This document shows positions 10,189 through 21,631 of a DNA stretch of 64,000 bases, one piece after another. This DNA comes from Calcarisporiella thermophila CBS 279.70 (taxonomy: Eukaryota; Calcarisporiellomycota). The stretch spans positions 386,654 through 450,653 of the forward strand of contig NW_027192202.1 in assembly GCF_041956535.1 (NCBI RefSeq). Reading direction: 5' to 3'. The notes beneath the pieces are model-generated. The model had not been told where the DNA came from, did not search any database, and was given only the letters and a program-made list of their open reading frames with translations. The translations under genes and the position numbers were made by a program. Each line of letters begins with the position of its first letter. Positions within the stretch are counted from its first letter, which is position 1.

Positions 10189-12797
10189 CTAACCGTCTCC
10201 ACCATCCATGGCCCGTTCGTCGTTGAATCGGTCTCGGTTCCTATACCGCATTTGGAATCCTTGATTTTCTAGGGTGGAAGGTCTCATCTCTCTCCTCTCC
10301 GGCTCCGGGATCCATTGCACCGCGGGAGCCCCATGGCCGCCCACACTGTTGACGTGCACAGGTTGAGGAGGCAGAGTATATCCGATCCCAAGTTCAGTGA
10401 GCATGTCTTTGACAGCCAGCGCAAAACGTGTCTTGTTTGCAAATCGTTTACCCTGATCTTGCCAGTTGGATTTGTGCTCCACACAGAAACTCAGGTTTAT
10501 CTTGTTCACATTCCACATGTCCATGAATCCAATATCGAATCCAGGGGAAAAGTCGCGGGCACCCTCCGTGAGAAGCCAATGGCGCACTCGATCTCGCAGC
10601 TCCATGATCAGCTCGCGAGGGGTGTTGAAGTTGACTTGGGCAAATATCGACTCGGCCATGTTACCCGACCGCCTGACATTCTCTATATTTTTGGTGCTAA
10701 GCACCTTGTTCGGCATGTATATGATCTGGCCATCCCAGCGACTAAAAAAAAAAAAAAGCAAAGCCAAATGATTAAAATAGGAATGGGGTAACAGCTACCG
10801 TCGAGCAGTTTTATACATACACCATAACAGTTGTCATCAAACCAATATTTTTAACTATATAGTGCGTGTAGGCGGTGTTTTCACCGAGATACACTCTGTC
10901 ACCCACGTCAAACGGATGCTGTAATATAGAGAAGCAGATCAGCATATACCAGCGGAGGAAATAGAATAAAAAAGCCGATGGTGCTTTACCGTTACGAATA
11001 AGAAAATGATGTTATTGAATAGATCCTTTGCCGTTCCACCGAACAAAAAGTTCAGAGCCACAAAGGCAGAGGTATAGGGTACGAGGGAGCTCCATATATC
11101 GGTGTTGAAAATGGCAAGGAAAATAAACAGAATAATCAAAAATGCAATGACCATGAAAATAATATCCAATTTTCCAACCGCTTGACTGACATCACGCAAA
11201 GAATTAGCCAGGTAGCGGCGCTCTTTGTAGATAAAATGCACAATATCGAGCATTTCAGAGCGGGAAATATCGCCGTTGCCATCACGGTCGAAAATTGCAA
11301 ACGCGCGTTTCGCCTCATCTTCATCGTGGTTGAAGTAAGGAAGGAAATCCTCTGCAACAAGATAGCTGCGATTGCCTTGAAGTCCAGTGAAGAGTTTGCG
11401 CGCAATCTTGGCAGCTTGACGAGACGAGTGAATCTCTCGAGTTTGTGCAAGATCCTTATTCTCTGCCATGGCTATATTCGTCAGCTTCTTATTGATTGCG
11501 GAGAGGAAAACAGGGGGGTTTTTGGTAATGAAAAAGGGTGATTCTTGATTTCGTCCGGTAGAGTAGCCAACATTGGTTTGCGAACGATCTGCATTCGGAT
11601 TCTCGGTGTCGGCGCGATAAATTTGGAGCGCAATATCATCACGATATTCACCGGTATTTTCGCTGCTATTTCGCCTCGTGCTGTTTCCAGTGCTAGTGCC
11701 ATCAGCAGTATTAAAGCGAGAGGCTTTAGGTCTGCGCTTTCGAAGGAGCCCATCTGTTCTGAATTTGTTGTTGGATTTCATAAGCTTATCAAGCACTAAT
11801 AATAGAAGATTAGCTAATTAGTCTAGGAGATTCTCAGGGAGAGGACTCACCTCGCAAAGCGTATTTGTTTTCCTTGATACGGTCTTTATATGCAGATTGG
11901 TGAAAACGTATGGCTAATACATAGATTAAAACAATCAGTTTCCAGGAAATCAGCGCATTTCCTAAAAAAAACCTACCGATAAGTTGGACCAGAAACTTCT
12001 CGGCCAAAAGGATGATTGAACTTCCAAAGAGTGCTCGGAATATGTCATATATGCGTATATAATCGCTAAGTTGGCTCATCTCAACGAATATGATATTTGT
12101 CAAGAACGCAAAGCTACCCCACATCCATGCAACAACAATAGCAACGATAATCCAGGTACGAACCCCAATAAAGTACTGAAAAAAATAAAAAAAAAAGAGT
12201 GAGAAGATATGAGATAGTGTAGAAAAGCAAAGCAAGTACCTCAAGCCGTAATTTCAACCACTCTGGACACTGACCCCAGAATCGTTTAGTTACAGTTACT
12301 ACGATTTTAGGTAGGACTTGTACCCAGAAGTATGTAATCCAAGTTATGCCCTAAAAGTAGCTTTGGTCTTAATAAAAAAAAAAGCAACTGTGACCAAGAA
12401 AAGATGAATATACCCAAATCCAAGCTGCCCAAAAACTCCATAATTCTATTGACCGCTTGGTGAATTCCTGCGATGGATCTAACATTACGAAGTGCGCAAC
12501 TATTCCTGGCGCCACTAGAATCGAAGCACCTATTGTACCGCCGACCAACGAGCGCATGAATGGCGAGAGCCGAGCAAACCCACGAGCAGTCTGACGCTTC
12601 TTTTTGCGGTAATCAGGATCATCGATTTCGGTCTCAATCCGAGCTTCCCAATCGAAAGTCTCATCCTCGGAATTCTCATTCGAATCCGTTTGCGGGATTA
12701 GGCCGTTGCGATCGGAAACAGCCTGCGGGTCAGGCGAAGGCTGAGGTAGAGGATTCGAAGAGGGATGTAGCTGAGGTTGCGAAGGGGCGCTCGCCAT
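10189..12797 (-). CDS. EF-hand MscS-like mechanosensitive ion channel
   Basis: Six exons, complement(10189..10741, 10821..10918, 10990..11795, 11851..12175, 12240..12350, 12414..12797), encode 758 aa. A Pro-rich cytosolic N-terminus is followed by several TM helices between residues 85 and 265. A polar linker leads to an EF-hand with the loop DRDGNGDISRSE (about 443-454) and intact Ca-ligand spacing. The MscS pore helix and beta domain follow at about 478-560, with LFGGTAKDLFNN and HPFDVGDRV, and then the C-terminal cytoplasmic domain with IIYMPNKVL and FEVxF-like strands. This architecture matches fission yeast Msy1/Msy2, ER channels that regulate calcium during hypo-osmotic shock. An ER location and calcium gating are inferred from the family. 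The gene is complete. Confidence 0.93.
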
Positions 12798-13225
12798 AGC
12801 GAGGGAAATCAGATTTGGTAAGGATGGAGGAGAGATAGGGGGAAAGAGTGTGGTACAGAGTTAGGAGACGACTAGTCAAGGAATGAAGAGTCTGTGTGAA
12901 AGGCGAGCGAGAAGGAATTTAATTGAATTCCTTTGATCGATTAGTTCCGACGCAAAATTAGTAACACAGAGCCGGGCCCCGGAGCTTACTTCTAGTCCAT
13001 CAATTAATTAAATAGCTTCACCCATCTCTGTACCTATCTTTCTGATTCTTCTATTAATATCCAGTATGCTCTGAGCCTCGACTTGGCGCTCTGTCTGAGA
13101 TTGAGCCTTCTCTCGTTGCGGCCACCCACACCTGTAGAAGCAAACAGCGAAGCCCTCCTATTAGCACTGTGCGGTATTGTCGATACCTTGTATCATGATT
13201 CTCCGCCGTTAGCTCCAAATGCCTT
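12798..13225. other. 5' flank of MscS gene, no firm gene
   Basis: This region holds the promoter of the MscS gene. A + strand frame from about 13063 to 13253 is open and preceded by a good acceptor (ttaatatccag), but I could not splice it in frame to the exons downstream. It remains a candidate upstream exon only. Confidence 0.35.
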
Positions 13226-13538
13226 ATGTCCAGCGCTGCATCCCTAGATAACAACCCAGTTAGTAGAGCTAATCATGGTGCGACAATACATGTGTTTGAC
13301 ACACCGATGAGAATATTTCAGAACTGTGTCGTGCTCTCTCAAGCTGGCACGATTCTTTTCCCAACCGTTTCAAATTCTAAGCAAGATCAGCCTTATAAAA
13401 TTGTACGCATTTTTCCTCACTAGTGACTCTGCCGAGCCTAACCGTTTCGTCTTTGAATCGTGACAGATATGTAATGCTCGTGTTCCGCCACATTTGCAAA
13501 CTGTGATCATCCCGAAGAAAGAGATATTCATTGCCTAA
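13226..13538 (+). CDS. Possible small orphan gene (82 aa, two exons)
   Basis: An ATG at 13226 opens a frame of 59 codons that meets a GTACGC donor. After a 64-nt intron (13403-13466, acceptor gtgacag) the second exon (13467..13538) continues in phase to a TAA, giving 82 aa. The translation contains strand-like segments such as IHVFDTPMRIFQNCVVLSQA and HLQTVIIPKKEIFIA. I do not recognise the family. In-phase joining of two short open exons with proper splice sites is the only support. The true gene may be longer at the 5' end, because an open frame with an acceptor lies just upstream. It sits between the divergent MscS and PPR genes. Confidence 0.35.
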
Positions 13539-13725
13539 TGCTTAACCAGTTGGGTTTCGAGAATGTCGCAGGGATTTGGTCGACTGAATAAAATTGTTTT
13601 TCAAAAGGACTGGTTATTCGTTCGCTCGAAATGCTCGAGTCCAATTGGCCTTTAAGCCATTATATCGGTCAAAATCGTTGATATTGTTCGCCACAGTGAC
13701 TTTCATTTTCAAGTAAATATTAATT

Positions 13726-13733
13726 CAGTCACA
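13726..13733 (+). promoter_or_regulatory. HomolD-type box upstream of PPR gene
   Basis: The octamer CAGTCACA lies 31 nt before the PPR gene's ATG. It is identical to the HomolD core promoter element of fission yeast, which replaces the TATA box in growth-related genes. Function here is inferred. Confidence 0.5.
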
Positions 13734-13763
13734 GCTACTGTTCAGTGCAACTTCGAGACCTCA

Positions 13764-16108
13764 ATGTTACGCTTTCCACGATTGCTCTCACGCAGGCAAT
13801 CGCCGCTACCGGCAAGCTCTTTTCGAACTACTACAATATGTCCTAAATGCTCGCTTCTTGTTCGAAGAAATTATGCTACCAAAGAGAAAACGTAATTCTT
13901 TTCGTATGGAATGTATATATGAATTGATGGCTCATTTTTATTTATTAGGACCTTGGAGGAAAAATCAAGGTTGTTGGAAGTAGAGATTCGAAAACTAGAA
14001 GCAAAACTAGAGCTCGCTGGAAAGCCGGGAACAAATGTAGGTCTTATTTTTTATGATGTCTTATTTTTGATGCTTACTGGTCCCAATTTAATCTTAGGTA
14101 CAACATTCAAATCAGCCAGCTAGCGATCCTGCAGAAGTTTATAAAGCATTGACACAACCAGAGCAAATCGTCACTGCTACCAACAAAAGGCGCATACCAT
14201 CTGATTTCCTTGAAAATCTTCGAGTCTCTTTTCTTGACACTCACGCATTGCGTCCACCAGCTGATCTGACAGCTATGAGCGCAGATGCAGGTCTTGACGA
14301 GATTAAAACTGCACTAATTGAAGAATCCTCGAATGTATCTTCTTCGCCCTCTGCTAGTGTTGATATACAGCAATTTCACAAACTCATCTATGCTAATTCT
14401 CTTGCAAAACGGCCAAAAGAGGCAGAAGAGGCGCTGTCTCTAATGGTAGAGTTTGGGCTCCAGCCGGACGCACGAGCTTATTCACATCTTCTCGATGCCT
14501 ATGCAAATGCTCACGATACAAAAGGCGCTTTCGATGTCTTTCGGCGTATGTGTGATGCTGGATTCGTGCCTGATACCCACACGTATGGGGGATTGATCAA
14601 GGTGCTTCTCAAGGACCAAAGACTGGATGATGCTTTCCGTATATATGAAAGGATGAAGCGCGAGAAAGTTGAAGCCACCCAACCCATTTTTGATATGCTT
14701 GTCAGAGGATGCATTGCAAACGGAGATTTGCATCGAGCTTGGAAGACTTTTGATCATATGCGTTTAGAGGTATGCCAGCCAGACGTGGTGATGTATACGA
14801 ACATGATTGTCGCATGCGCAGAGGTAAGCGGTTTCTAAACAATTATTTTTAAAAAGGTTTTTTATACATATTTTAATTTAAAAAAAAATACTCTCATAGA
14901 ATCAAGAAGTTGAGCGTGCCCTTAACCTATTCACTGAAATGACGACTACTTATAATTTAACACCTACTGATGTGACCTTTAATGCCCTTATACACGCTTG
15001 TGCCAAACGTAAAGACTACTTTCAGGACGCATTCAACTTGCTACGCCAAATGGAATCCCATGGTTTTCGCCCTGATACATACACGTTTAACTCACTATTA
15101 AGTGCATGCACCAGATGTGGTGCATTGCATCTTGCTCGAAAAGTGTTTGCGGACATGGTAAAGAGAGTAAATGAGGGCGACGAAAGGGCAATGCCCAATG
15201 AAGTAACCTGGACCTCATTGCTTTACAACTACGCCTACTATCGTCCCTCTAAAACACGCCCATCATCGCAGGAGGACACACCAAAGAAGTCGGGGGGTGA
15301 GGGAAAGTTGGGCCTCGCTCTGCAATCTGAAGCACATCCACTTTTAAATTTGGTACCCCATACTCAAGCTGAAGTTCTCGCAGAAGCCCGTGCTATTTTC
15401 GCGCATATCGTTTCGTTAAGCTCGCTTCCTGAGAAGGATCTGAATCATCTCAAACTAACTACTTGGCTTTTGAATGCATATATCACCGTTTTTGCATCAC
15501 ATGATCGCCAGGAAGCATTTCGTATTTTCGAAGACCAGTTTGCGCAATTTGGTTTGGAGCCAGATGGCCATACATGTGTCAGGGTGCTGCAGGCGTGTTA
15601 CGAAGAGCGGGACGTAGATATGGCTTGGAAAGTGTGGGGAAAATACCAAGATTGGTGGCAGGAGACACAAGAACAAACGCACGAGGATGGTGTTGAGGGT
15701 AGAGGGTCTGCTGTGCAGCTCAAGGGAGGAATTAGGGAGGATCAAGCTCGCCGAATCCAGTATGATGCCTATCGTTGGATGATTAATACCCTTGCAGTTG
15801 GAAACGAATTGACTCGCGCAGTAAGGCTACTTTCTACTTTGTCCCACAGTATGGCTGACTGGCCCTCCCGCCGGGTCAAATCTCCCGTCAATCTCCCTAG
15901 CCATCCCTTACTCTCCGACTTCAAAACACTCTATGTCAAAAGCGTTCAATTGGAAGATAGAGCTTCACGTGCCGCAATACTCAAGCTATGTCCGCCGGTG
16001 AAAGATGAGGTGGCCAATACTCTCAGGAAAAAATGGACGGGTGGAAAGGGGAAGAAGTTTGCGGTGGGAGACAAAACTAGAAAGCGTGTGATAAAAGATG
16101 GGGCGTGA
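13764..16108 (+). CDS. Mitochondrial pentatricopeptide repeat (PPR) protein
   Basis: Four exons (13764..13891, 13949..14036, 14098..14823, 14900..16108) encode 716 aa. The first 40 residues are rich in Arg, Ser and Leu without acids (MLRFPRLLSRRQSP), a typical mitochondrial presequence, followed by a short coiled coil. From about residue 135 there are tandem 35-residue PPR motifs, recognisable by repeated PDxxTYxxLI and AxxxFxxM patterns, for instance GFVPDTHTYGGLIKVLLK, PDVVMYTNMIVACAE and GFRPDTYTFNSLLSACTR. I count six or seven consecutive motifs plus weaker ones after residue 420. PPR proteins bind specific organellar RNAs to direct processing, stability or translation. The RNA target cannot be read from sequence. 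The gene ends 92 nt from the convergent lyase gene. Confidence 0.9.
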
Positions 16109-16199
16109 GCCTATCCCTTTTGCATTTGTATATCTGTTTATATAATCCAGCAATGATTTTACAAATTGTAAAATTTATTGAAATACAACGGATTTTTTC

Positions 16200-17275
16200 C
16201 TATGATTTCAAGTCAAGCTGCACGTTCATGATTCCAGAGACCGAATTGAAAATCTTGATTCCTCTTCCCTCCTATTTTTTGGAGAGTAAGTCACCAAAGA
16301 TGGGATGAAGAAGGAATGTAAAAAAAAAAATATACCTTTGAAGCCTTGGCTAATTCTACTACTGTTACAATTCCACACTGGATTTCTCCCTTCTCCAACA
16401 ATTCCGAGCGCATTGTTCCCGCCAAACAACCTTCATATAAAGCCATAAATTAACAGCCCTCCCCCCACCCCCCTTTACGAACATAGATTGTTTCCAACTT
16501 ACCACACTCAACCGATGGAGTTATCCATGTCCCATCCTCCATCTCTACTGCGATATTGCAAATGGATGTCTCGGTTATCTCTCCGCGTTCGTTATAAAGG
16601 ACTACATCTTGATACGTTGCCGGAACATCTTACCCCCCCCCCAAAAAAAAAAAATTAAGTGTATTAAAGACATATGAAACGTGCCACCGAAGAGTAAATA
16701 TTTACCAGCTCTTGCGCGTGCTCTTTCATAGTAGGGTCGATGGGTTGTCTTGTGACGAAGGAAGATATCTTCGCTCGAGACAGGTTGTGTATCGAGAACT
16801 ATAGTTGGATCTATGTGCACATTCTTAGGGGTTATCATTCATTCGATCCAGCGGCATTGAGAGATGTGTACCTGTCCGTGCATTCGCTATTAATGGGTAC
16901 GCTTCAACTATCAGGCCACCAGTTTTATCCACTAAGACTCTGACCTATAAAATTATAATCAATGATCTTGTAACGTGGCGAAATCCACACTGTTACATCT
17001 ATTGCAGACCTTTTGGGGTATATCACCATGCTGTTTAACTCTCTCTTGCATCTCTTTCTCAATTTTGTTGGAAGAAGGTGCGTTTATCTCGAAAAATTGG
17101 GCAGAAGCCAGAAGTCGGTTAAAGTGGCGATCGAGAAGATAGAAGCCTAATGAGAAAACCAGTTAAATTTATAGAGAGACTTCTACTTTCCAAGAGCGAT
17201 GGACACTCTACCTTTGCCTGGCTCGTAGAGTATTGTCTCTAGTAGTTTGAAATCGATTGTTTTGCTCGTTGGCAT
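16200..17275 (-). CDS. Aminodeoxychorismate lyase-like class IV PLP enzyme
   Basis: Seven small exons, complement(16200..16271, 16336..16430, 16503..16628, 16706..16810, 16872..16944, 17010..17146, 17212..17275), join in phase to 223 aa. No exon exceeds 137 nt, so the gene is invisible as a long ORF. The product starts MPTSKTIDFKLLETILY. It carries the PLP-lysine segment HKTTHRPYYE (Lys112), then YNERGEITETSICNIAVE and WITPSVECGCLAGTMR, and ends with GIKIFNSVSGIMNVQL. These are class IV aminotransferase-fold motifs in the arrangement of fungal aminodeoxychorismate lyases (ABZ2-like). Those enzymes release pyruvate to make p-aminobenzoate for folate. A D-amino-acid or branched-chain aminotransferase is less likely given the short length. 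Intron 4 has an odd homopolymer acceptor, reported as a finding. Confidence 0.88.
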
Positions 17276-17527
17276 TTCAAAATGTCAATATTTCTTCCTC
17301 ACCTGGTCTCACTACTATATATTGTCCCAGAATGGTCCTATTTCAGAAGCAATGTCCCAATGATTTGATTCAATATTCGATCCACAATAGTCCTCACTAT
17401 AGTTTTCAAAAAGGGGCCATTTGAAAAACACATTATATATTTTATATTTTGTAAATTAAATATCATACAAGGATTATATTGAAATTTTAGAACAGAGTGG
17501 GGTAGTATAGTTTATAGAGTTTAGAGA

Positions 17528-19229
17528 TCATTTGCCTTCGTTTTCTAGCAACCCCATTTCTAGCTCTTCTTCGAATTCACCGCCATTGAACGACTCAGAG
17601 GCGGATATTATGGTTGTTTCCTTGGTCTGATGCCTTGTGATCCTTCCCATCTCTCGTTTCGCCAGCTCTTCAGCATTTTTTCCGCTATGTTGCCATAGGG
17701 AAATAAGCCCATGGGTATACAAGAAGGTAATAAACGCGAACGAGATCAGCACATTCGCATAAGAGGACACATCCACCATCATATCCTCAAAGGTATGAAC
17801 TTGCTCTTCATTGGCGCCCATGAACATATACCCAGCAAGTATAAGCAACTGAGTGGCAGAAAAAATACAAAGGATGAGCGAGTGGATTCTAGAAAGTAAT
17901 TGAAATATGAAAAGCTTACAAAGGGGGGTAGGTGCTGGAATGGATGGATGCTATCCGAAGTATCTTCTCTTTTGACGACAAAGCATATCTCAACAATACG
18001 AGCCAGTGCTCCAAAACTGAGAACGTATCCGAACAAACTATGAAGCTTCAGTGAGTATTCACTATGTTGTGCGTGGCCAACCATACTGTATCCAGTAAAG
18101 ATAATGACAATCGCAGGTATGATACTGCGATTACCGCGGCGCGACAGGAATATTCCTGCTAGACCTCCAGCCCACCAAAGGATTCCAAGGGAAGTATCTA
18201 ATTGTATCAAAGTCCGGAAGAGTCAAATTCAATCATCTCAATAGGCTAGAAAAGTGAGCTTATATACGTTGCATGTCTCCATGGCTCCACGGCTCTTGGT
18301 TCCATCTATGCTCCGTGAAAGTATTCACTATTCCCCACTAAAGCAAATATAGACGAGGCATTCAATTACATTTAACAGGAGTTCTTAGGACTATTATAAT
18401 CATACCAGCATGATAACCCAGCTATCATACCACTCAGGAGATTTATTTTTCCGCCTCAACCACGGCCCTCCAACACGCAAAAGAAGGATCATGATAACAC
18501 CGTAGGCTATAAAACTGCTTCCCATAATAAAATGTGCAAGACATTGACCGAAGTGATCTATCCATTAAAAAGTTTAGAGCAACAAGAAAACTTCCATTAT
18601 CTATCTGTGAAATGTCACCTTCGTAGCAAAAGCCAACACTCGTGATCACTCCAAGCACTATTTGGGTATATCCAACTATCGGAAACGCCTTTCCAAATAG
18701 ACTATGCGCAAATTTGACGGTAGGTCTAAGTAGCTTGACATGGATCCATTTTTCACCTCTTTCCAAGTGCAATTTCAAATAGATCCCAAAGATTACTTGG
18801 GCCCCTAGAATCCAAATAAGTATACCGCCAAAGGATGAATGAGCTCCCTCTCGGAATTGCCGGCCTCCATGCATATGGCCTAAGAAAATTCCAATTGCTG
18901 TCAAAGCGGTGCCGGCTATTTGGAGAGGGACGTGCCAACGCGAACGGGTCAATCCTAATATCATCCCTAGTGGAAACACAAAAGCCCAAGCAAGAATTTG
19001 TACTATGATGTGAGCTATCAAAATCCCGTCCACGGGGTCCGAGCTACAATACAGAATTCAAAAGGCAATTTAGAAGGATGGCCGAAGTCAGTTCGATCCG
19101 CTTATTAGTCATCTTCACCAACCTGACGTTAAGGTCGCCCAACATATCATCATGATGCTCATGAGCTATAGTAACGGGCAAAATTATAAGTAATAGGAGG
19201 AGGTATAACATCGTCAGTTTTGGTATCAT
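17528..19229 (-). CDS. YTP1-like multispanning membrane protein (DUF2427 + Ytp1)
   Basis: Six exons, complement(17528..17848, 17920..18197, 18268..18337, 18406..18557, 18619..19043, 19123..19229), encode 450 aa. A Leu-rich signal peptide (MLYLLLLLIILPVTIA) precedes HEHHDD. A cytochrome b561-like four-helix region follows, with histidines in AHIIVQ and GHMHGGRQF. The second half holds HFGQCLAHFIMGSSFIAYG, NTFTEHRWN and GILWWAGGLAGIFLSRRG, which are hallmark segments of the Ytp1 domain, and ends in an acidic cytosolic tail (EEELEMGLLENEG). Yeast Ytp1 resembles mitochondrial electron-transport proteins but its function is unknown. Paired histidines in helices suggest heme binding, by family inference only. 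I chose the ATG at 19229 because it gives a clean signal peptide. Confidence 0.88.
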
Positions 19230-19529
19230 AATGTGGATCAATAGGCTTATAAAACACCATAGAGGACGCTTATGACAAATCTGGTTAAATGTAGTTTCAG
19301 ATTTTAAAGTGACTGTGAATGGCTTGGAGACTTCTCCTGAATCGTATATTATGCTACCCATACTACAAGTGTTCCTGGAAAAAATGGAGAAATGAAACAC
19401 ACGCTATTAAAAAAAAATGAAAATTATATATTCATATGCATACAATGAGAAGAGATAAATCCAGTCTAACTCTTAATAAATAAAATGGTTGGTATTTCTA
19501 GATTCTATTGAAGAAGTGAGGAGGGTTTT
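19230..19529. other. Spacer between YTP1-like and Apd1-like genes
   Basis: This 300-nt AT-rich spacer lies between two tandem minus-strand genes. It probably holds the promoter of the YTP1-like gene and the 3' end of the Apd1-like gene. I see no gene in it. Confidence 0.5.
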
Positions 19530-20833
19530 CTACCATGATAGCATTTGGCTCTTTGGAGAGTGCCAAACACTGTTTTGCATATGTCCACGGTAAAGCTCAC
19601 GAATCACTTTGCCATGGAGAATGGTCTGTTCCACAATCGACTCTACGTGACAAGGGGTGACGCGACCATACCAGATCCCACGTTTGCCTCCTTGTGTATA
19701 CACAATAACATTACCTGCAAATTTATGCCCTATGATCAGATAAGCAAGAGAGTTAAATTACAAGATGTTTGAACAAGTATTTAAAGATTGATCAGATTAC
19801 CTCCAATATGGCTAACCATGTATACGACTGCTCCCTTTTGCTCTTCATGCATATCATCCAACAGAAGTATGTCTCCAGCCTCAATTTTGTTTTTGGATTT
19901 TAAATAACGACTATTGTCAAAACCAACGCAAAATTTCCCGTAGGAGCTGAGAACTTTCTCGAACTCATCTCGCAGAGGGGGTGCCGTAACTCCACAGCGC
20001 TTGTCTCGTCTACGGTGCGAACATATGAGAGTGACGGCATCATAGGGGATCCGACGTATTTCAAACAATGTACCATCTATCCTTTTAACATCTCCAATAT
20101 CATCCAGCATATCATAGCCATTCCCATTCACAAAACCGTCCCCTCTATCCAGCTGGATTCTTCCTTTTTCAGGATTTGAGACTGTTGGTAATGGACGGGT
20201 CAAGAAAGTTTCGTAGAAAACCTGGGCATCCGATGGTCTAACGTTTGATACTAGAATATTATCCGGCATTAAAAGGACATCGCATCCGTCTTCAATCGTA
20301 GAATACACGTTGCGGCGACTAATGTTCGTTATTAATATACACATATTCTCCGGTCTCTCTATATATCCTTTCTCCTGCTTAAGTTTGGCTAACTTTTCCT
20401 TGGTCTCTTTGTCAACTTTTGTGAGCTTCGATGCTAGGGACTGAGTGTCGTCCTCCAGAATCTCAACCCAATCTGTCTGACCAGTTGAAATCATGACTTG
20501 TCTAACATAGGGTTTCACTGACCCAGCCAATTGTGATTCTATGTCGATTTTTAGATAAGACGGATAATTCGAATGAACATAACAATGTTCCAGCTCTGGA
20601 CAGGTCCAGCACGGATCCTCAAATAATTCTTCGGGTACCTGAGAAATGGAAGGATTATCAGGCTTTTCGTTTAGTTGTACGGGGGGAGGAGAGGGAGAGG
20701 GAGTAAGCATTAGATCGGCGGCAGAGAAATAATTATCGTTGCCGCTGTCTGAAGAGGGGGGAGTGGGAGGATTGCTCCTTGTAGGAGTGAGAGATCCAAG
20801 ATTAGAAAAAATAGATTTAATGAATTCACTCAT
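19530..20833 (-). CDS. Apd1/sucrase-ferredoxin-like [2Fe-2S] protein
   Basis: Two exons, complement(19530..19729, 19801..20833), encode 410 aa. After a Ser/Pro-rich N-terminus of about 75 residues there is a thioredoxin-like ferredoxin domain. Cluster ligands are Cys271 and Cys280 in CSHRRRDKRC and His342 and His346 in SHIGGHKFAGN. This matches the Cys-x8-Cys plus His-x3-His pattern of yeast Apd1, which binds a [2Fe-2S] cluster with two Cys and two His ligands. HKFAGN is rebuilt only when the intron is removed. Downstream WYGRVTPCHVE is also typical. Apd1 is needed for tolerance to redox-active compounds and has been linked to iron and hydrogen-peroxide stress. The protein is complete and probably cytosolic. 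The family call is firm. Confidence 0.93.
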
Positions 20834-21340
20834 TGTTTATAGTAAAAAGGGCATCTGAAGAAGAATGTGGAGAATGAGAAGGGTCCGAATTATAGGGGAA
20901 ATTGGATGAATTACAAATGTCAAAGAAAGATGAAGTGGTTGCAGATATTAAAGAAAAGGTGGTGGGAAATTTCCGAAAACATCGGATTTTTGAATGAAAG
21001 AGTAAATAATCAGATCATAATTTTGTTTTCCATTTGGAAAGCTTTAAGTTTTGCCGTGTATGACAGCGCATTAAGGTTGCTGGATTTAAACGAATTATCG
21101 AAGGCGTCATATTCGATATATTCCTATTCATTTGGCGGTTTATCGTGTTTAGCTTCTTACGTATTCGGCGCTAACCTAGCGCGGGGTAAAGCTCAGAGTG
21201 CGGAGAACAAGAACAGTATATTAAACAACATAGGACCGCAAATATCTTAATCAATCTAATTAGCGGGATGGCCTAAAATTACAATTACTCCTGCCGCGTG
21301 ATTTACATTAACTATAACGCTAAAGAAATGCTATAAGTTG
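20834..21340. other. Intergenic region, no gene supported
   Basis: An open + frame at 20867-21250 starts only at GTG and has no recognisable domain, so I do not call it. The region probably contains the Apd1-like promoter. Confidence 0.5.
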
Positions 21341-21631
21341 TTAAAGACAAATTTTCCAGCAACATATCATGGAGATTCCGATAAGGACCACCACCACCAC
21401 TAGGATCGCAATAAGCGCATTCTTGCTTATTCCTCCAACCCGGTCAGAGCCATCTCCTCCTTGGTTTGGTTTTACTGGATTAGTGGATGTTCCGCCCGGT
21501 GATAGACCCGTTGAGGTAGAGATGATGGATACATCGGTTATAGCATTCTGGCGGGGATAAAAACGTGCAGATGCAATGTGAACAATGAGAAGAAATATTA
21601 AAAGAGAAAGAAAAATATATTGGGGCTTCAT
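21341..21631 (-). CDS. Small single-pass membrane protein with signal peptide
   Basis: An intronless 96-aa frame starts at an ATG (21631). Residues 1-22 form a clear signal peptide (MKPQYIFLSLLIFLLIVHIASA with an ASA cleavage site). A 45-residue polar Ser/Thr/Gly/Pro-rich ectodomain follows, then one TM helix (ALIAILVVVVVLIGISM) and a tiny CCWKICL tail. This predicts a type I membrane protein with a short, possibly O-glycosylated ectodomain. The three tail cysteines next to the membrane are plausible palmitoylation sites. I do not recognise a family. Complete topology with an ATG start makes it more likely real than a chance ORF. Confidence 0.65.
   Translation of the reverse strand: MKPQYIFLSLLIFLLIVHIASARFYPRQNAITDVSIISTSTGLSPGGTSTNPVKPNQGGDGSDRVGGISKNALIAILVVVVVLIGISMICCWKICL

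Noticed and set aside
20867-21250. 127-codon open frame on + strand
   Set aside because: It starts at GTG, has no domain or conserved pattern, and overlaps the Apd1-like promoter.
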